Positions 37,671 through 47,833 of a stretch of DNA of 64,000 bases are shown one piece after another; positions within the stretch are counted from its first letter, which is position 1, and each line of letters starts with the position of its first letter. This DNA comes from Polaromonas sp. AET17H-212. GTDB taxonomy: Bacteria; Pseudomonadota; Gammaproteobacteria; Burkholderiales; Burkholderiaceae_C. Position numbers and translations under genes: made by a program. The DNA lies in assembly GCF_002379085.1 (NCBI RefSeq), contig NZ_NBZW01000006.1, positions 1 through 64,000 on the forward strand, in the 5' to 3' direction. The notes under the pieces are model-generated. The model saw only the letters and a list, made by a program, of their open reading frames with translations. It was not told the origin of the DNA and did not search any database.

Positions 37671-38855
37671 TTACTTTCTCATCAGAGCCGCCAGGCTGGC
37701 GGCCAGTTCCTCGAGCTTGGCCAGATTGTGAACCGCCAGCATGCCGTGTGCATGGGCATGCAGCACCGCCGCGCCGCGCGCCAGCGGCGCGTAGCCGTCA
37801 AAGCGCAGCAAGGGGTTAAGCCACAACAGGCGGCGGCTGCGCCGGCGCAGCCAGGCCAGTTCGCGGGCCAGGTCGGCCGGCTCGCCGGTGTCCAGCCCGT
37901 CGGTGATGACCAGCACAATGGTACGCCGCCCGACCAGGCGGCGCGCATGGTGCTCGCGCAAGGTGGCCAGCGACGCCCCGAGCTGGGTGCCGCCGGCAAA
38001 GTCTTCAATCGCCAGGCTGGCGTGGGCCAGCATCTCGTCGGTGTCGGCCTGGCGGAAGGCCGGCGTCAGATCGGTCAGGTGCATGCCGAAGGCAAACACG
38101 TCGCGGTGCGGGTGGCGCCGGGTGGCGGCATGCAAAAAGGCCAGCAGCAGGCGCGCATAACGCTCCATCGACCCCGACACGTCGACCAGCACCAGCAGCG
38201 GCAGGGCCTGCTCGCGCCGCTGCAGCCGCGGCAGCTGCATCAGCTCGCCGCCGGTGCGTGCGGCCTGGTGCATCACACCGGGCCAGTGCATGCGCGCGCC
38301 ACTGGTGGCCGGCCGGCTGCGCCGCGAGGCAAACATGGGCAGCGGCAGCTTGATGTCGCGCGCCAGGCGCTCGACCAGCCGGTACTCGGTGGCCGACAAC
38401 GCGTTGAAGTCGGCATGCTGCAGGCGCTCGATGTCGCTGGCGGTCATGGCGGCGTCGAACTCGACCTTCTGGTCTTCGGTACTGGGTTTGGCCTGCTGGC
38501 CAAACGCCTTTTGCGGCGCCAGCGCCTCGCGCACCCGCGGGCGGCGCTTGCTGGGTTCGGCCTTGCCCTCGGCGCTGGGCAGCAGTTGCGCGAGCAGCTT
38601 GTTGGCGACTTTCGGGTCCTGGAAATACACGTCGAACAACTCACGGAAGACCAGCCGGTCCTGCTCGCGGCTGACCATCACGGCTTCGAAGGCGGCGCTC
38701 AGGTCTTCCCTTTCGCTGATGCCGACGGCGAGCGCGGCTTCCTTGGCGAGGGCAATGCGCTGGCTGTCCACCTTGACACCCGCGCGGCGCAGGGCGCGGC
38801 CGAAACCGGCGATGTTGTCGGCGAGTTTGCCGCTGCGTGCGTCACCCAACAACAT
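37671..38855 (-). CDS. coxE: CoxE-type von Willebrand factor A protein
   Basis: The 394-residue protein has a helical N-terminal half and a C-terminal VWA domain. The MIDAS motif DVSGSM is followed by a Thr/Asp site (TDGLDTGEPADL). CoxE works with the MoxR-type ATPase CoxD to mature the Mo/Cu active site of CO dehydrogenase-like enzymes. The gene starts 17 bases after coxD, confirming the usual D-E order. Confidence 0.9.
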   Translation of the reverse strand: MLLGDARSGKLADNIAGFGRALRRAGVKVDSQRIALAKEAALAVGISEREDLSAAFEAVMVSREQDRLVFRELFDVYFQDPKVANKLLAQLLPSAEGKAEPSKRRPRVREALAPQKAFGQQAKPSTEDQKVEFDAAMTASDIERLQHADFNALSATEYRLVERLARDIKLPLPMFASRRSRPATSGARMHWPGVMHQAARTGGELMQLPRLQRREQALPLLVLVDVSGSMERYARLLLAFLHAATRRHPHRDVFAFGMHLTDLTPAFRQADTDEMLAHASLAIEDFAGGTQLGASLATLREHHARRLVGRRTIVLVITDGLDTGEPADLARELAWLRRRSRRLLWLNPLLRFDGYAPLARGAAVLHAHAHGMLAVHNLAKLEELAASLAALMRK

Positions 38856-38872
38856 GAACTACCTCGCCCGCT

Positions 38873-39778
<906 letters not shown>

Positions 39779-39799
39779 CGGGTCAGTGTACCTGTTGCT

Positions 39800-39851
39800 A
39801 TCTATTCAATAGCTGCTTGCGCCCGTCCATCAAGGGCGGAAGGCCTAAAAG
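39800..39851 (+). repeat. Dispersed ~50-bp repeat, copy F
   Basis: AATAGCTGCTTGCGCCCG, TCCATCAA loop, GGGCGGAAGGCC. CGCCC and GGGCG can pair. It lies in the gap between coxM and coxD within the cox cluster. Confidence 0.75.
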
Positions 39852-39917
39852 GCATCGAAGGCTTCAAACCGTTCAGACCGGGCCTGGGGTAGGCCCCGCC
39901 CGAACGGTTGGGCACTG

Positions 39918-40709
39918 TCAGGCCAGCGCCCTCGCCACGCCCCGCTGGGTCTGCACGCTGATCAGGTTGGCGCGGTAGGCCGCCGTCGCGTGGATGTCGC
40001 TATTGAGGTCTGTCGCGTCAATCTTCACCGCCGCGGCCGCTTCGGGCGTGAAGCTCTTGCTCAGAGCCGCTTCCAGCCCCGCGTGGCGGAACACGCCGCT
40101 GGAGGCGCCGGTGACGGCCACACGCACGCCCGCGTCAAACTGCGCCACAAACACGCCGACCAGCGCAAAACGCGAGGCCGGCTGCTTGAACTTCATGTAG
40201 GCCGCACGTTTGGGAATCGGAAAGCTGATCGCCGTGATCAGCTCGCCCTCTTCCAGCGCTGTGGCAAACATGCCGAGGAAAAAGTCGTCGGCCGCAATCT
40301 TGCGGGTGGTCGTGTGAATGGTCGCGCCCAGCGCCAGCACCGCACTCGGGTAGCAGGCCGACGGGTCGTTATTGGCGACCGAGCCGCCCAGCGTGCCCAT
40401 GGCGCGGACCTGCCGGTCGCCAATGTTGGCGGCCAGCCCGGCCAGCGCCGGCAGCGCTGCCTTCAGTTCGGCGTTGGTCGCCACGTCGGCGTGGCGCGTC
40501 ATGGCGCCGATCACAAACGCATGGCCTTCGCGTTTGATGCTGGTCAGCTCCTTGATGCCGCTCAAGTCAACCAGCTGGTCCGGGCTGGACAGGCGCAGTT
40601 TCATCGAGGCCAGCAGGGTCTGGCCGCCGGCCAGGGCTTTGGCGCCGTCGGCCGTGAGCTGCGCGGCGGCAGCCAGGGAGGTGGGACGTTCCAGGGTGAA
40701 GGGATACAT
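39918..40709 (-). CDS. coxM: CO dehydrogenase-like FAD-binding medium subunit
   Basis: The 263-residue flavoprotein of the xanthine oxidase medium-subunit type has AKALAGGQTLLASMKLRL (first FAD motif) and the second FAD motif IGDRQVRAMGTLGGSVANNDPSACYP. A C-terminal CO_deh_flav_C domain follows. It passes electrons from the [2Fe-2S] subunit CoxS. GGAG lies 8 bases before the ATG. It is encoded directly after coxL in the leftward S-L-M order. Confidence 0.93.
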   Translation of the reverse strand: MYPFTLERPTSLAAAAQLTADGAKALAGGQTLLASMKLRLSSPDQLVDLSGIKELTSIKREGHAFVIGAMTRHADVATNAELKAALPALAGLAANIGDRQVRAMGTLGGSVANNDPSACYPSAVLALGATIHTTTRKIAADDFFLGMFATALEEGELITAISFPIPKRAAYMKFKQPASRFALVGVFVAQFDAGVRVAVTGASSGVFRHAGLEAALSKSFTPEAAAAVKIDATDLNSDIHATAAYRANLISVQTQRGVARALA

Positions 40710-40734
40710 GGTGGTTTTCTCCTTGGATAGCTGT

Positions 40735-43110
40735 TTATTTCTTTGCAGACTGGATGGCTTCCCAGACGCGGCCAGGTGAAGCGGGCATGTCGAAGTCTGT
40801 CACGCCGAGCGGCTTGAGGGCGTCGAGCACCGCATTGATCACCGCCGGCGGCGAGCCGATGGCACCGGCCTCGCCGCAGCCCTTGGCGCCCAGCGGGTTG
40901 TGGCTGCAGGGTGTGCACAGCGTGTCGAGCGTGAAGTTGGGCATGTCGTCGGCACGCGGCATGGTGTAGTCCATGAACGAGCCGGTCAACAACTGGCCTG
41001 ATTCAGGGTCGTACACGCAGTTTTCGAGCAGCGCCTGGCCAATGCCCTGTACCAGACCGCCGTGCACCTGGCCTTCGACAATCATCGGGTTGATGATGTT
41101 GCCGAAATCGTCCACAGCGGTGAAGCGGTCCACGCGCACCTGACCGGTGGCCGGATCGACCTCGACCTCGCAGATGTAGGTGCCGGCCGGGAAGGTGAAG
41201 TTGGTCGGGTCGTAAAACGCGGTTTCGTTCAGGCCGGGTTCGAGCTTGTCGAGCGGGTAGTTGTGCGGCACGTAGGCGGTCAGCGCCACCTGGCCGAAGG
41301 TCACCTTCTTGTCGGTGCCCTTGATGGTGAACTCGCCGTTGGCAAACTCCACGTCGGCATCGCTGGCCTCCATCAGGTGCGCGGCGATCTTCTTGGCCTT
41401 GGTTTCGATCTTGTCGAGCGCCTTCATGATGGCCGTGCCGCCGACCGACATGGAGCGCGAGCCGTAAGTGCCCATGCCAAAAGGCACGCGCCCCGTGTCT
41501 CCGTGAACAATGTCCACCGCATCGACCGAAATGCCGAGCCGTGCGGCTACCACCTGTGCAAAGGTAGTCTCGTGGCCCTGGCCGTGGCTGTGGGAACCGG
41601 TGAACACCGTCACGCTGCCGGTCGGGTGCACACGCACTTCGCCGCACTCGAACAGACCGGCGCGCGCCCCGAGCGCACCGGCAATGTTGCTGGGTGCCAG
41701 GCCGCAGGCCTCGATGTAGCAGGAGTAACCCATGCCGCGCAGCAGGCCCTTGGCGGCCGATGCGGTCTTGCGCTGCGCAAAACCTGCCACGTCTGCCAGC
41801 TCGTTGCCGCGCTTGAGCAAGGCGTGGAAGTCGCCCACGTCGTACTGCAGCGCCACCGGTGTCTGGTAGGGAAAGTCTTTCACAAAGTTGAGGCGGCGGA
41901 TTTCGTCCTGCGCCAGGCCCAGCTCCCAGCCGCAGCGCGTGACCAGGCGCTCCAGCAGATAGGTCGCTTCAGGGCGGCCGGCGCCGCGGTAGGCATCCAC
42001 CGGCGCGGTGTTGGTGAACCAGGCATCGACCTCGACATAAATCTGCGGGCAGGTGTACTGGCCGGCCAGCAAGGTGGCATAGAGGATGGTCGGCACGGCC
42101 GGCGCAAAAGTCGAGAGGTAGGCGCCCATGTTGGCGTCGGTGTGCACCCGCATCGCCAGAAACTTGCCGTCCTTGTCCATCGCCATCTCGGCATGGCTGG
42201 AATGGTCGCGGCCATGGGCGTCGCTGACGAAAGCCTCGCTGCGGTCAGCCGTCCACTTGATGTTGCGGTTGAGCTTTTTGGACGCCCAGGTCAGGCACAC
42301 GTCTTCCGCGTACAAATAGATCTTGGAGCCGAAACCACCGCCCACGTCGGGCGCAATCACACGCACCTTGTGCTCGGGCAGGCCCATCACAAACGCCGTC
42401 AGCAGCAGGCGCTCGACGTGCGGGTTCTGGTTGGAGACATAGAGCACGTATTCATCGGTCGCGCGGCTGTAGGAGCCGATCACGGCGCGCGGCTCCATGG
42501 CGTTGGGGATCAGCCGGTTGTTGGTCAGGTCCAGCTTGGTGACATGGGCGGCCGTGGCGAAAACCGCGTCCACCTGGCCCTTGTCGCCGATCGCCCATTT
42601 GTAGCAATGGTTGTCGGGAGCGGCCTCATGCAGGGCGGTGGCCTTGGCCGCGTCGGTGACACGGACCACGGCGCTCAGCACGTCGTAATCGACCTCGACC
42701 AGCTCGGCGGCGTTTTTCGCCTGCTCCAGCGTTTCGGCCACCACCATGGCGACGTGGTCACCCACATAACGCACCTTGCCCTGGGCCAGGATGGGGTGCG
42801 GCGGCTCCTTCATCGGGTTGCCGTCGGTGCTGGTGATCAGCCAGCCGCAAGGCAGGCCGTTGATCTTGTCGGCCGCCACGTCCTCGCCGACAAACACGTC
42901 CAGCACACCGGGCGCGGCCTTGGCGGCGGCGGTGTTGATGCTGTTGATCTTGGCGTGGGCGTGCGGGGAACGCACGAACACCGCGTAGCTCTGGTTGGCC
43001 AGCGTGATGTCATCGGTGTATTGCCCACCACCAGTGAGAAAGCGGTAGTCCTCCTTGCGGCGGACGGACGTGCCAATGTTTGGCAGGTTGACGAAGTCGG
43101 ATGCACCCAT
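40735..43110 (-). CDS. coxL: Form-II CO dehydrogenase-like molybdopterin large subunit
   Basis: The 791-residue xanthine-oxidase-family catalytic subunit has DVGGGFGSK (Mo-pterin binding) and the active-site loop [43 protein letters not shown] and C-terminal [21 protein letters not shown], with the catalytic Glu, follow. The AYRGAGR loop is the form-II signature. Form-I CO dehydrogenases have the Cu-ligating Cys (AYRCSFR), absent here, so the physiological substrate need not be CO. The start is the ATG preceded by CAGGAG; an earlier start is not supported. Confidence 0.92.
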   Translation of the reverse strand: MGASDFVNLPNIGTSVRRKEDYRFLTGGGQYTDDITLANQSYAVFVRSPHAHAKINSINTAAAKAAPGVLDVFVGEDVAADKINGLPCGWLITSTDGNPMKEPPHPILAQGKVRYVGDHVAMVVAETLEQAKNAAELVEVDYDVLSAVVRVTDAAKATALHEAAPDNHCYKWAIGDKGQVDAVFATAAHVTKLDLTNNRLIPNAMEPRAVIGSYSRATDEYVLYVSNQNPHVERLLLTAFVMGLPEHKVRVIAPDVGGGFGSKIYLYAEDVCLTWASKKLNRNIKWTADRSEAFVSDAHGRDHSSHAEMAMDKDGKFLAMRVHTDANMGAYLSTFAPAVPTILYATLLAGQYTCPQIYVEVDAWFTNTAPVDAYRGAGRPEATYLLERLVTRCGWELGLAQDEIRRLNFVKDFPYQTPVALQYDVGDFHALLKRGNELADVAGFAQRKTASAAKGLLRGMGYSCYIEACGLAPSNIAGALGARAGLFECGEVRVHPTGSVTVFTGSHSHGQGHETTFAQVVAARLGISVDAVDIVHGDTGRVPFGMGTYGSRSMSVGGTAIMKALDKIETKAKKIAAHLMEASDADVEFANGEFTIKGTDKKVTFGQVALTAYVPHNYPLDKLEPGLNETAFYDPTNFTFPAGTYICEVEVDPATGQVRVDRFTAVDDFGNIINPMIVEGQVHGGLVQGIGQALLENCVYDPESGQLLTGSFMDYTMPRADDMPNFTLDTLCTPCSHNPLGAKGCGEAGAIGSPPAVINAVLDALKPLGVTDFDMPASPGRVWEAIQSAKK

Positions 43111-43213
43111 GTGTGTACTCCTGAAAATTTGAAAAAAACCGGTTGCCAGGGTTGCCTGTGTTGTCAGCGGCTCGCCCGATGGCGGCACCGGAAAAAAGGG
43201 TCAGCGCAGCGGT

Positions 43214-43681
43214 TCAGGTCGCCATGGCGGCAGCGCCCTGCTGCACCGCCTTGACGATGTTCTGGTAACCGGTGCAGCGGCAGATGTTGCCCTCAAGCAG
43301 TTCGCGGATTTCGCCCTCGCTGGCCTTGGGATGGTGCTTGCACAGGTCCACCGCGCTCATGACCATGCCGGTGGTGCAGAAGCCGCATTGCAGGCCGTGG
43401 CATTCCTTGAAAGCCGCCTGCATCGGGTGCATGGTGCCGTCGGCGGCCGCCAGGCCTTCGATGGTGGTGATCTCGCTGCCCTCGGCCTGGGCGGCCAGGA
43501 TGTTGCAGGACTTCACGGCGCGGCCGTTCATGATGACCGTGCAGGCGCCGCACTGGGCGGTGTCGCAGCCGACATGGGTGCCGGTCATCTTGAGCTGCTC
43601 GCGCAGCACCTGCACCAGCAGGGTGTTGGGCGGGGTTTCAACGCTTTTGGCTTTTCCGTTGACTTTGAATTGAACTTGCAT
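43214..43681 (-). CDS. coxS: CO dehydrogenase-like [2Fe-2S] small subunit
   Basis: This 155-residue protein has two iron-sulfur clusters. The plant-ferredoxin type uses C39, C44, C47 and C59. The helical type uses C99, C102, C134 and C136 (LQCGFCTTG and NICRCTGYQ). It accepts electrons from the Mo site of CoxL and passes them to CoxM. It is the first gene of the leftward cluster, with a GGAG site before the ATG and the divergent GAF/Fis regulator on the other side of the promoter. Confidence 0.94.
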   Translation of the reverse strand: MQVQFKVNGKAKSVETPPNTLLVQVLREQLKMTGTHVGCDTAQCGACTVIMNGRAVKSCNILAAQAEGSEITTIEGLAAADGTMHPMQAAFKECHGLQCGFCTTGMVMSAVDLCKHHPKASEGEIRELLEGNICRCTGYQNIVKAVQQGAAAMAT

Positions 43682-43926
43682 GGGCTTGTCTCCAGTGGGC
43701 TGTTTTTGTTGACGGGTTTGGCGACGGACGAAACAACAGTCATTGTTGAATTGGCGACCCTACGGGGGCCTAGGTTAAACCCTAGGAGCTTGCCAAAGCC
43801 CGGTTAAATTCTCAAAATGAAACAGTTGGTGACCGGCCGCCAGCGCGTAGCCACGAGGTCTGCTACGCTGCAGCCACCGCGGGCATCCTCCCGCAGACAG
43901 CCGCCTTTCACGGGCATTGACCACCC
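43682..43926. promoter_or_regulatory. Divergent promoter region between coxS and its presumed regulator
   Basis: This 245-base spacer contains CAACAGTCATTGTTG at 43734-43748 (perfect 5-base arms around 5 bases). Some 25 bases further there are two CCTAGG blocks in GCCTAGGTTAAACCCTAGG. Either could be the binding site of the Fis-type helix-turn-helix protein encoded to the right. I cannot assign a -35/-10 pair with confidence. Confidence 0.4.
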
Positions 43927-45069
43927 ATGCTGACCGTCCTGCCGACCTCCTCCGAACAGCGCCTGCAGCAGATCGCGCAAGCGCGCCAGGCCGTGCTGCG
44001 GGACGGCCGGAGCCTGCCCGGCCTGCTCGCCGAATCGTGGATAGAACGCTCCTGGCAGCGCTGCCTGGCCAGCGGCAAAAGGCCCGAACAGGAAGTCAGT
44101 TTTGACGTCCTGTCGCCGCAGGCGCTGCGCCGCACCGAGGAAGCCAACCACGTGCTGGTGCAGGCGGCACGCCCGGTGCTCGAAAAGCTGGGCGCGGCGA
44201 TTGCCAGCACGCGCTACTTCGCCATCCTGACCAACGCGCAGGGCGTGGTGGTTGACGTCAACGGCGCCATCGACCGGCGCGACCGGCGCGCCGACCTGAT
44301 CACGCGCATCGGCGTGGACCTGTCCGAACAAAGTGTGGGCACCACCGCCATTGGCGCGGCGCTGACCGAGCTGCAACCGGTCTGGCTGCACCGCGGCGAG
44401 CATTTTTTCAACGCCAACTCGGCCTACAGCTGCGCCGGCGCGCCGCTGTTCGGACCGGACGGCCGCTGCGCCGGCATGCTGGACCTGACCGGTGTGGACG
44501 CGGTCGAGCGCCCCGAGCTCAAACACCTGGTGGTGCAGTCGGCGCGCAGCATCGAAAACGCCCTGATCCAGAGCCGGCCGCACGATCTGCTGATCCGGCT
44601 GAACTGGTCCAGCCACAGCCTGGGAGAAGACAGCGATGGGCTGGTCAGCCTGGACCCGGACGGCTGGGTCAGCGGCGCCAACCCGGCGGCGCGGCAGATG
44701 GTGCCGGCGCTGCAGGCCGGCAGCCCGGCGGCTGTCCATTGCAGCGAGCTGTTTGCCCTGCCCTACGAGATGCTGTTTGATGCCGCCCGGAGCGACGCCG
44801 CGGGCAGCCCCCAAGCCATGGAGGTGCCCCTGTGGTCGGGACTGCGCCTGCACGCGCTGCCGCTGTTGCGGGGCCGCGCGGCCGCACCGGGGTGGTTCAG
44901 CGGCCGGGCGGCACCGGCGCCGGCGCCGGCCATTCCGCTCAAGGACGTCGAAACAGCGCTGATCCGCAAGGCGGTCAACGAAGCCCGCGGCAACGTCATG
45001 AAAGCGGCCCGGGCACTCGGCATCAGCCGCGCCACCGTCTACCGCCGCCTGGGCGGCAAAGCCAAATAA
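43927..45069 (+). CDS. GAF/PAS-Fis transcriptional regulator lacking an AAA+ domain
   Basis: This 380-residue regulator resembles AcoR at its N-terminus (LLAESWIERSWQRCLASG; GAF-like FAILTNAQGVVVDVNGAIDRRDRRADLI and VGTTAIGAALTELQPVWLHRGEHFF). A PAS-like segment (DGLVSLDPDGWVSGANPAARQM) and a Fis-type HTH at the C-terminus (RKAVNEARGNVMKAARALGISRATVYRRLG) follow. The central sigma-54 ATPase domain is missing, so it should act with ordinary sigma-70 promoters or as a repressor. Divergence from coxS suggests it controls the cox cluster. It ends flush against the convergent PCuAC gene. Confidence 0.88.
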   Translation: MLTVLPTSSEQRLQQIAQARQAVLRDGRSLPGLLAESWIERSWQRCLASGKRPEQEVSFDVLSPQALRRTEEANHVLVQAARPVLEKLGAAIASTRYFAILTNAQGVVVDVNGAIDRRDRRADLITRIGVDLSEQSVGTTAIGAALTELQPVWLHRGEHFFNANSAYSCAGAPLFGPDGRCAGMLDLTGVDAVERPELKHLVVQSARSIENALIQSRPHDLLIRLNWSSHSLGEDSDGLVSLDPDGWVSGANPAARQMVPALQAGSPAAVHCSELFALPYEMLFDAARSDAAGSPQAMEVPLWSGLRLHALPLLRGRAAAPGWFSGRAAPAPAPAIPLKDVETALIRKAVNEARGNVMKAARALGISRATVYRRLGGKAK

Positions 45070-45552
45070 TCAGTGCTTGTGGTCCATGGCAGCGGGCTTG
45101 CCCGATGCCGGCATGGCCGCACCCGGCGCCGCGGCGGCCACCGGCAGCTTCAGTTCCACCTTGCTTTCCTGCCCTTTGGCGTCCCGCAGTGTCAGCGTGA
45201 GCGGCACCGTGCCGCCCGGAGGCAGGGCCTGTTTCAGCGCCATCAGCATCACGTGGTAACCGCCGGGCTTGAGCGCCACGGTTTTGCCGGCGGGCAAGTC
45301 CAGCGCAGGGACGGCGCGCATGCGCATGACGTCGTTGTCCATCTTCATCTCATGGACTTCCGCCACACCGGCCACCGGGGACGACACGCCCACCAGCTTC
45401 GCGCCGTCTCTGGCCGTGAGGCTCATGAAGGCGCCGGTGCCCGACTGGCCGGGCACGGCGGCCCGCACCCAGGCGTCCTTCACGTCCACAGTCTGGGCGT
45501 ACACCAGGCCGGCGGAAAGTGCCCACAGGGCGGCAATAACTTTTGTTTTCAT
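45070..45552 (-). CDS. PCu(A)C family periplasmic copper chaperone
   Basis: The 160-residue exported protein has a signal peptide ending GLVYAQTVDVKDAW. The Cu(I)-binding pattern is of the PCuAC family: an initial GTGAFMSLTA, then VHEMKMDNDVMRMRAV with His/Met ligands, and LKPGGYHVMLM. Such chaperones deliver copper to cytochrome oxidase CuA. A His-containing C-terminal tail (MDHKH) may add a site. It is third in a leftward DUF2946-YcnI-PCuAC unit. Confidence 0.92.
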   Translation of the reverse strand: MKTKVIAALWALSAGLVYAQTVDVKDAWVRAAVPGQSGTGAFMSLTARDGAKLVGVSSPVAGVAEVHEMKMDNDVMRMRAVPALDLPAGKTVALKPGGYHVMLMALKQALPPGGTVPLTLTLRDAKGQESKVELKLPVAAAAPGAAMPASGKPAAMDHKH

Positions 45553-45598
45553 GAATCGCTTTCGTTAAAAAAAATGAGGATGCGTCGAAAAAAAGAGG

Positions 45599-46147
45599 TC
45601 AGTGGTGCTGCTGTCCGGCCCCATCAGGCCGCACATCCAGCAGGACGGCTGGTGATGTCAGGCCCTGGGTTGAGGTGCCGGTGGCCGGCAGTTCTGACCA
45701 GTCGTTGCGGCCTGACTCGCAGGTCTGCAGTACCTTGAACCAGAGCGGGCCCGTCTGGGCGGGCAACTTGCCGCGCAGCACAAACTCGTCGTAATGGGCA
45801 TCGGCCAGCGCCGCTTCCCGGTTGGCCGCACGCCAGCTGACCAGCGTCACGTCATCGGTCACGGTTTTGCCATGGCTGATGTAGGGTGCTGCCAGCTTGT
45901 CGACCCGGGTTGCCACGGTCCAGCCGGCCTTGGGCATGGGCCGGGCGCCCTGAAAGCCCGGCGGCAAACGCACCTCCAGCCCAGTGGTGGCCGAGCCCGC
46001 GCAACCGTGGCTGACACCGAACACCGCCCTGTAGTTGCTACCGGCCGGGGCCTGCCCCTCGGCCAGGGAAATATGGGAGAAAACAGGTGCAGCGCCCGCC
46101 ATGCCTGCGCACAGCGCTACCGTTTTGATAGTTGATAAAAATTTCAT
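45599..46147 (-). CDS. YcnI/DUF1775 family copper-binding protein
   Basis: This 182-residue exported protein has a signal peptide whose cleavage near VFSHIS leaves an N-terminal His, as needed for the family's copper brace. ISLAEGQAPAGSNYRAVFGVSHGCAGSATTGLEVRLPPG is the YcnI signature. The start is taken at MKFLST; an upstream start is possible. It lies between genes for a DUF2946 protein and a PCuAC chaperone, so a periplasmic copper relay is likely. Confidence 0.88.
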   Translation of the reverse strand: MKFLSTIKTVALCAGMAGAAPVFSHISLAEGQAPAGSNYRAVFGVSHGCAGSATTGLEVRLPPGFQGARPMPKAGWTVATRVDKLAAPYISHGKTVTDDVTLVSWRAANREAALADAHYDEFVLRGKLPAQTGPLWFKVLQTCESGRNDWSELPATGTSTQGLTSPAVLLDVRPDGAGQQHH

Positions 46148-46227
46148 GGGAACCACAGATTGAAATGAACACAAGCGCGCGGGCGGTCAGGCCCACACGC
46201 AGGAAACCTCCTCAGAGGCGTTTCAGT

Positions 46228-46605
46228 TCAAAGTGCAGGCGGGCCGCGGCTGAAGGGCAGCCCCGGCGACGACGCCGAGCGGACGGCATCCTGAAAGACG
46301 GCAACCATCGCGGGGATGGGCGCAGGGAACGCGCCGGCCTGGTACGGCGGCGGCAAACCAGGACCGGTCGAGCCGCAGAGGTCGCAATGCGCAGCAGCCG
46401 GTGAAGATTCGTCACCGCCCGACAGGTCCCCGGCGGCCGTAGCCGATGCGCCGCTGGCCACGGTGCACAGCCCCCCCAGCTTGCCGGTACGCACGTCCTC
46501 GGCCAGCATGGACACGGGCGCCAGCAGCGCCGAGAAGACGGCCAGAAACCCCAGCCACGCGGCGAAGCGGGCCCACAGCGGGCGACAGGACGGGGTGTTG
46601 GACAC
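46228..46605 (-). CDS. DUF2946 family protein
   Basis: The 125-residue protein has an N-terminal hydrophobic segment (WARFAAWLGFLAVFSALLAPVSML) and the DUF2946 cluster AAHCDLCGSTGPGLPPP with two Cys and a His. The start codon is GTG. DUF2946 proteins are encoded with copper or metal transport genes in proteobacteria; function unproven. It heads the small copper unit. Confidence 0.8.
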   Translation of the reverse strand: MSNTPSCRPLWARFAAWLGFLAVFSALLAPVSMLAEDVRTGKLGGLCTVASGASATAAGDLSGGDESSPAAAHCDLCGSTGPGLPPPYQAGAFPAPIPAMVAVFQDAVRSASSPGLPFSRGPPAL

Positions 46606-46684
46606 AGCGGGATTATAAGGACCGCCGCTGGCGGGGTTTTGCCGGCGGGGCTGGACTGCGTGGCTTGGCCGCGCCTATACTGCT

Positions 46685-46738
46685 ACAAAATAAATAGCTG
46701 AATGCGCCCGCCCGTCAAGGGCCGGATGCCTATTTTAT
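46685..46738 (+). repeat. Dispersed ~50-bp repeat, copy G
   Basis: AAATAGCTGAATGCGCCCG, CCCGTCAA loop, GGGCCGGATGCC and TATTTTA. The minus-strand reading supplies the final codons and TAG stop of queG. Confidence 0.7.
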
Positions 46739-47833
46739 GGACAACTCACGGAGAGGCGCCTGATCCAGCGCCCATGCCACATGTTCCCTGACCACCTCGC
46801 TGCCATGTTCGCGCCGCGCCAGCAAGGCGCTGCGCAGGCGGTCGTCCGCACCGGCGCGCAGGGCATTGCCGAGCGCCACGGCGATATTGCGCAGCCAGCG
46901 CTCATGGCCGATACGGCGGATGGCGCTGCCTTCGGTGTAGCGCAGGAACTCTTCTTCGGTCCAGGCAAACAGCGTCGTCAGCTGCTGGCCAGTCAGGCCC
47001 TGGCGCTCGTCGAAGTCGGGCAAGGCACTGCGCTGCGCAAACTTGTTCCAGGGGCAGACCAGCTGGCAATCGTCGCAGCCGTAGATGCGGTTGGCGATCA
47101 GCGGCCGCAACTCCAGCGGAATCGGGCCCGCATGTTCAATCGTCAGGTAAGAGATGCAACGCCGTGCATCAAGCTTGTGCGGCGCCACAATGGCCTGCGT
47201 CGGGCAGATGCTGATGCAGGCGCTGCAGCTGCCGCAATGCTCCGTCACGGGTTCGCTGGGCGGCAGGGCCAGATCGACATAGATCTCGCCGAGAAAAAAC
47301 ATGGAGCCGGCCTCGCGGTTGAGCAGCAGCGTGTGTTTGCCGCGCCAGCCCTGGCCGCTGCGCGCAGCCAGTTCGGCCTCGAGCACTGGCGCCGAGTCGG
47401 TGAACACGCGGTGGCCCAGCGCGTGCACCTCGGCCTCGATGCGCTCGCTGAGTTTTTGCAGGCGCGCCCGCATGATCTTGTGATAATCGCGTCCCCGTGC
47501 ATACACCGACACGATGGCTTCACCGGGCCGCTGCAGGCGCGCCAGCTCCGCCGCCTGCCACTGGCCCGGCTGCGTGGGCGTGGCTGCCGGCAGGTAATCC
47601 ATGCGCGCGGTGATCACGCTGACCGTGCCGGGCACGAGTTCTGCCGGCCGCGCCCGCTTGAGGCCGTGCGCCGCCATGTAATTCATGTCACCATGAAAGC
47701 CCGCCGCCAGCCAAGCCGAGAGCCCCGGTTCCGCCGATGACAGGTCCACACCCGCAATGCCAATTTGCGAAAATCCAAGCTCGCGCGCCCATGTCTGAAT
47801 TTGAGAAACGAATTGATGGCTATTGAAGATCAC
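46730..47833 (-). CDS. queG: Epoxyqueuosine reductase QueG
   Basis: This 367-residue cobalamin- and Fe-S-dependent reductase makes queuosine in tRNA from epoxyqueuosine. Two ferredoxin-type cluster motifs are clear, CGSCSACISICPTQAI and CDDCQLVCPWN. The conserved ARGRDYHKIMR region and GWRGKHTLLLNREAGSMFFLGEI precede them, and a HEAT-like C-terminal tail follows (RRIGHERWLRNIAVALGN). No ATG fits the N-terminus (HQFVSQIQTWARELGFSQIGIAG). I propose the GTG at 47833; another GTG lies two codons earlier. The start overlaps the divergent tsaE start. Confidence 0.9.
   Translation of the reverse strand: MIFNSHQFVSQIQTWARELGFSQIGIAGVDLSSAEPGLSAWLAAGFHGDMNYMAAHGLKRARPAELVPGTVSVITARMDYLPAATPTQPGQWQAAELARLQRPGEAIVSVYARGRDYHKIMRARLQKLSERIEAEVHALGHRVFTDSAPVLEAELAARSGQGWRGKHTLLLNREAGSMFFLGEIYVDLALPPSEPVTEHCGSCSACISICPTQAIVAPHKLDARRCISYLTIEHAGPIPLELRPLIANRIYGCDDCQLVCPWNKFAQRSALPDFDERQGLTGQQLTTLFAWTEEEFLRYTEGSAIRRIGHERWLRNIAVALGNALRAGADDRLRSALLARREHGSEVVREHVAWALDQAPLRELSIK

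Noticed and set aside
40735..43110. Form-I (true) carbon monoxide dehydrogenase
   Set aside because: The active-site loop is AYRGAGR and lacks the Cu-binding cysteine of the form-I AYRCSFR loop.
41062..43254. A 730-codon open frame antisense to coxL
   Set aside because: Composition is that of a shadow frame and the minus strand carries clear xanthine-oxidase-family motifs.
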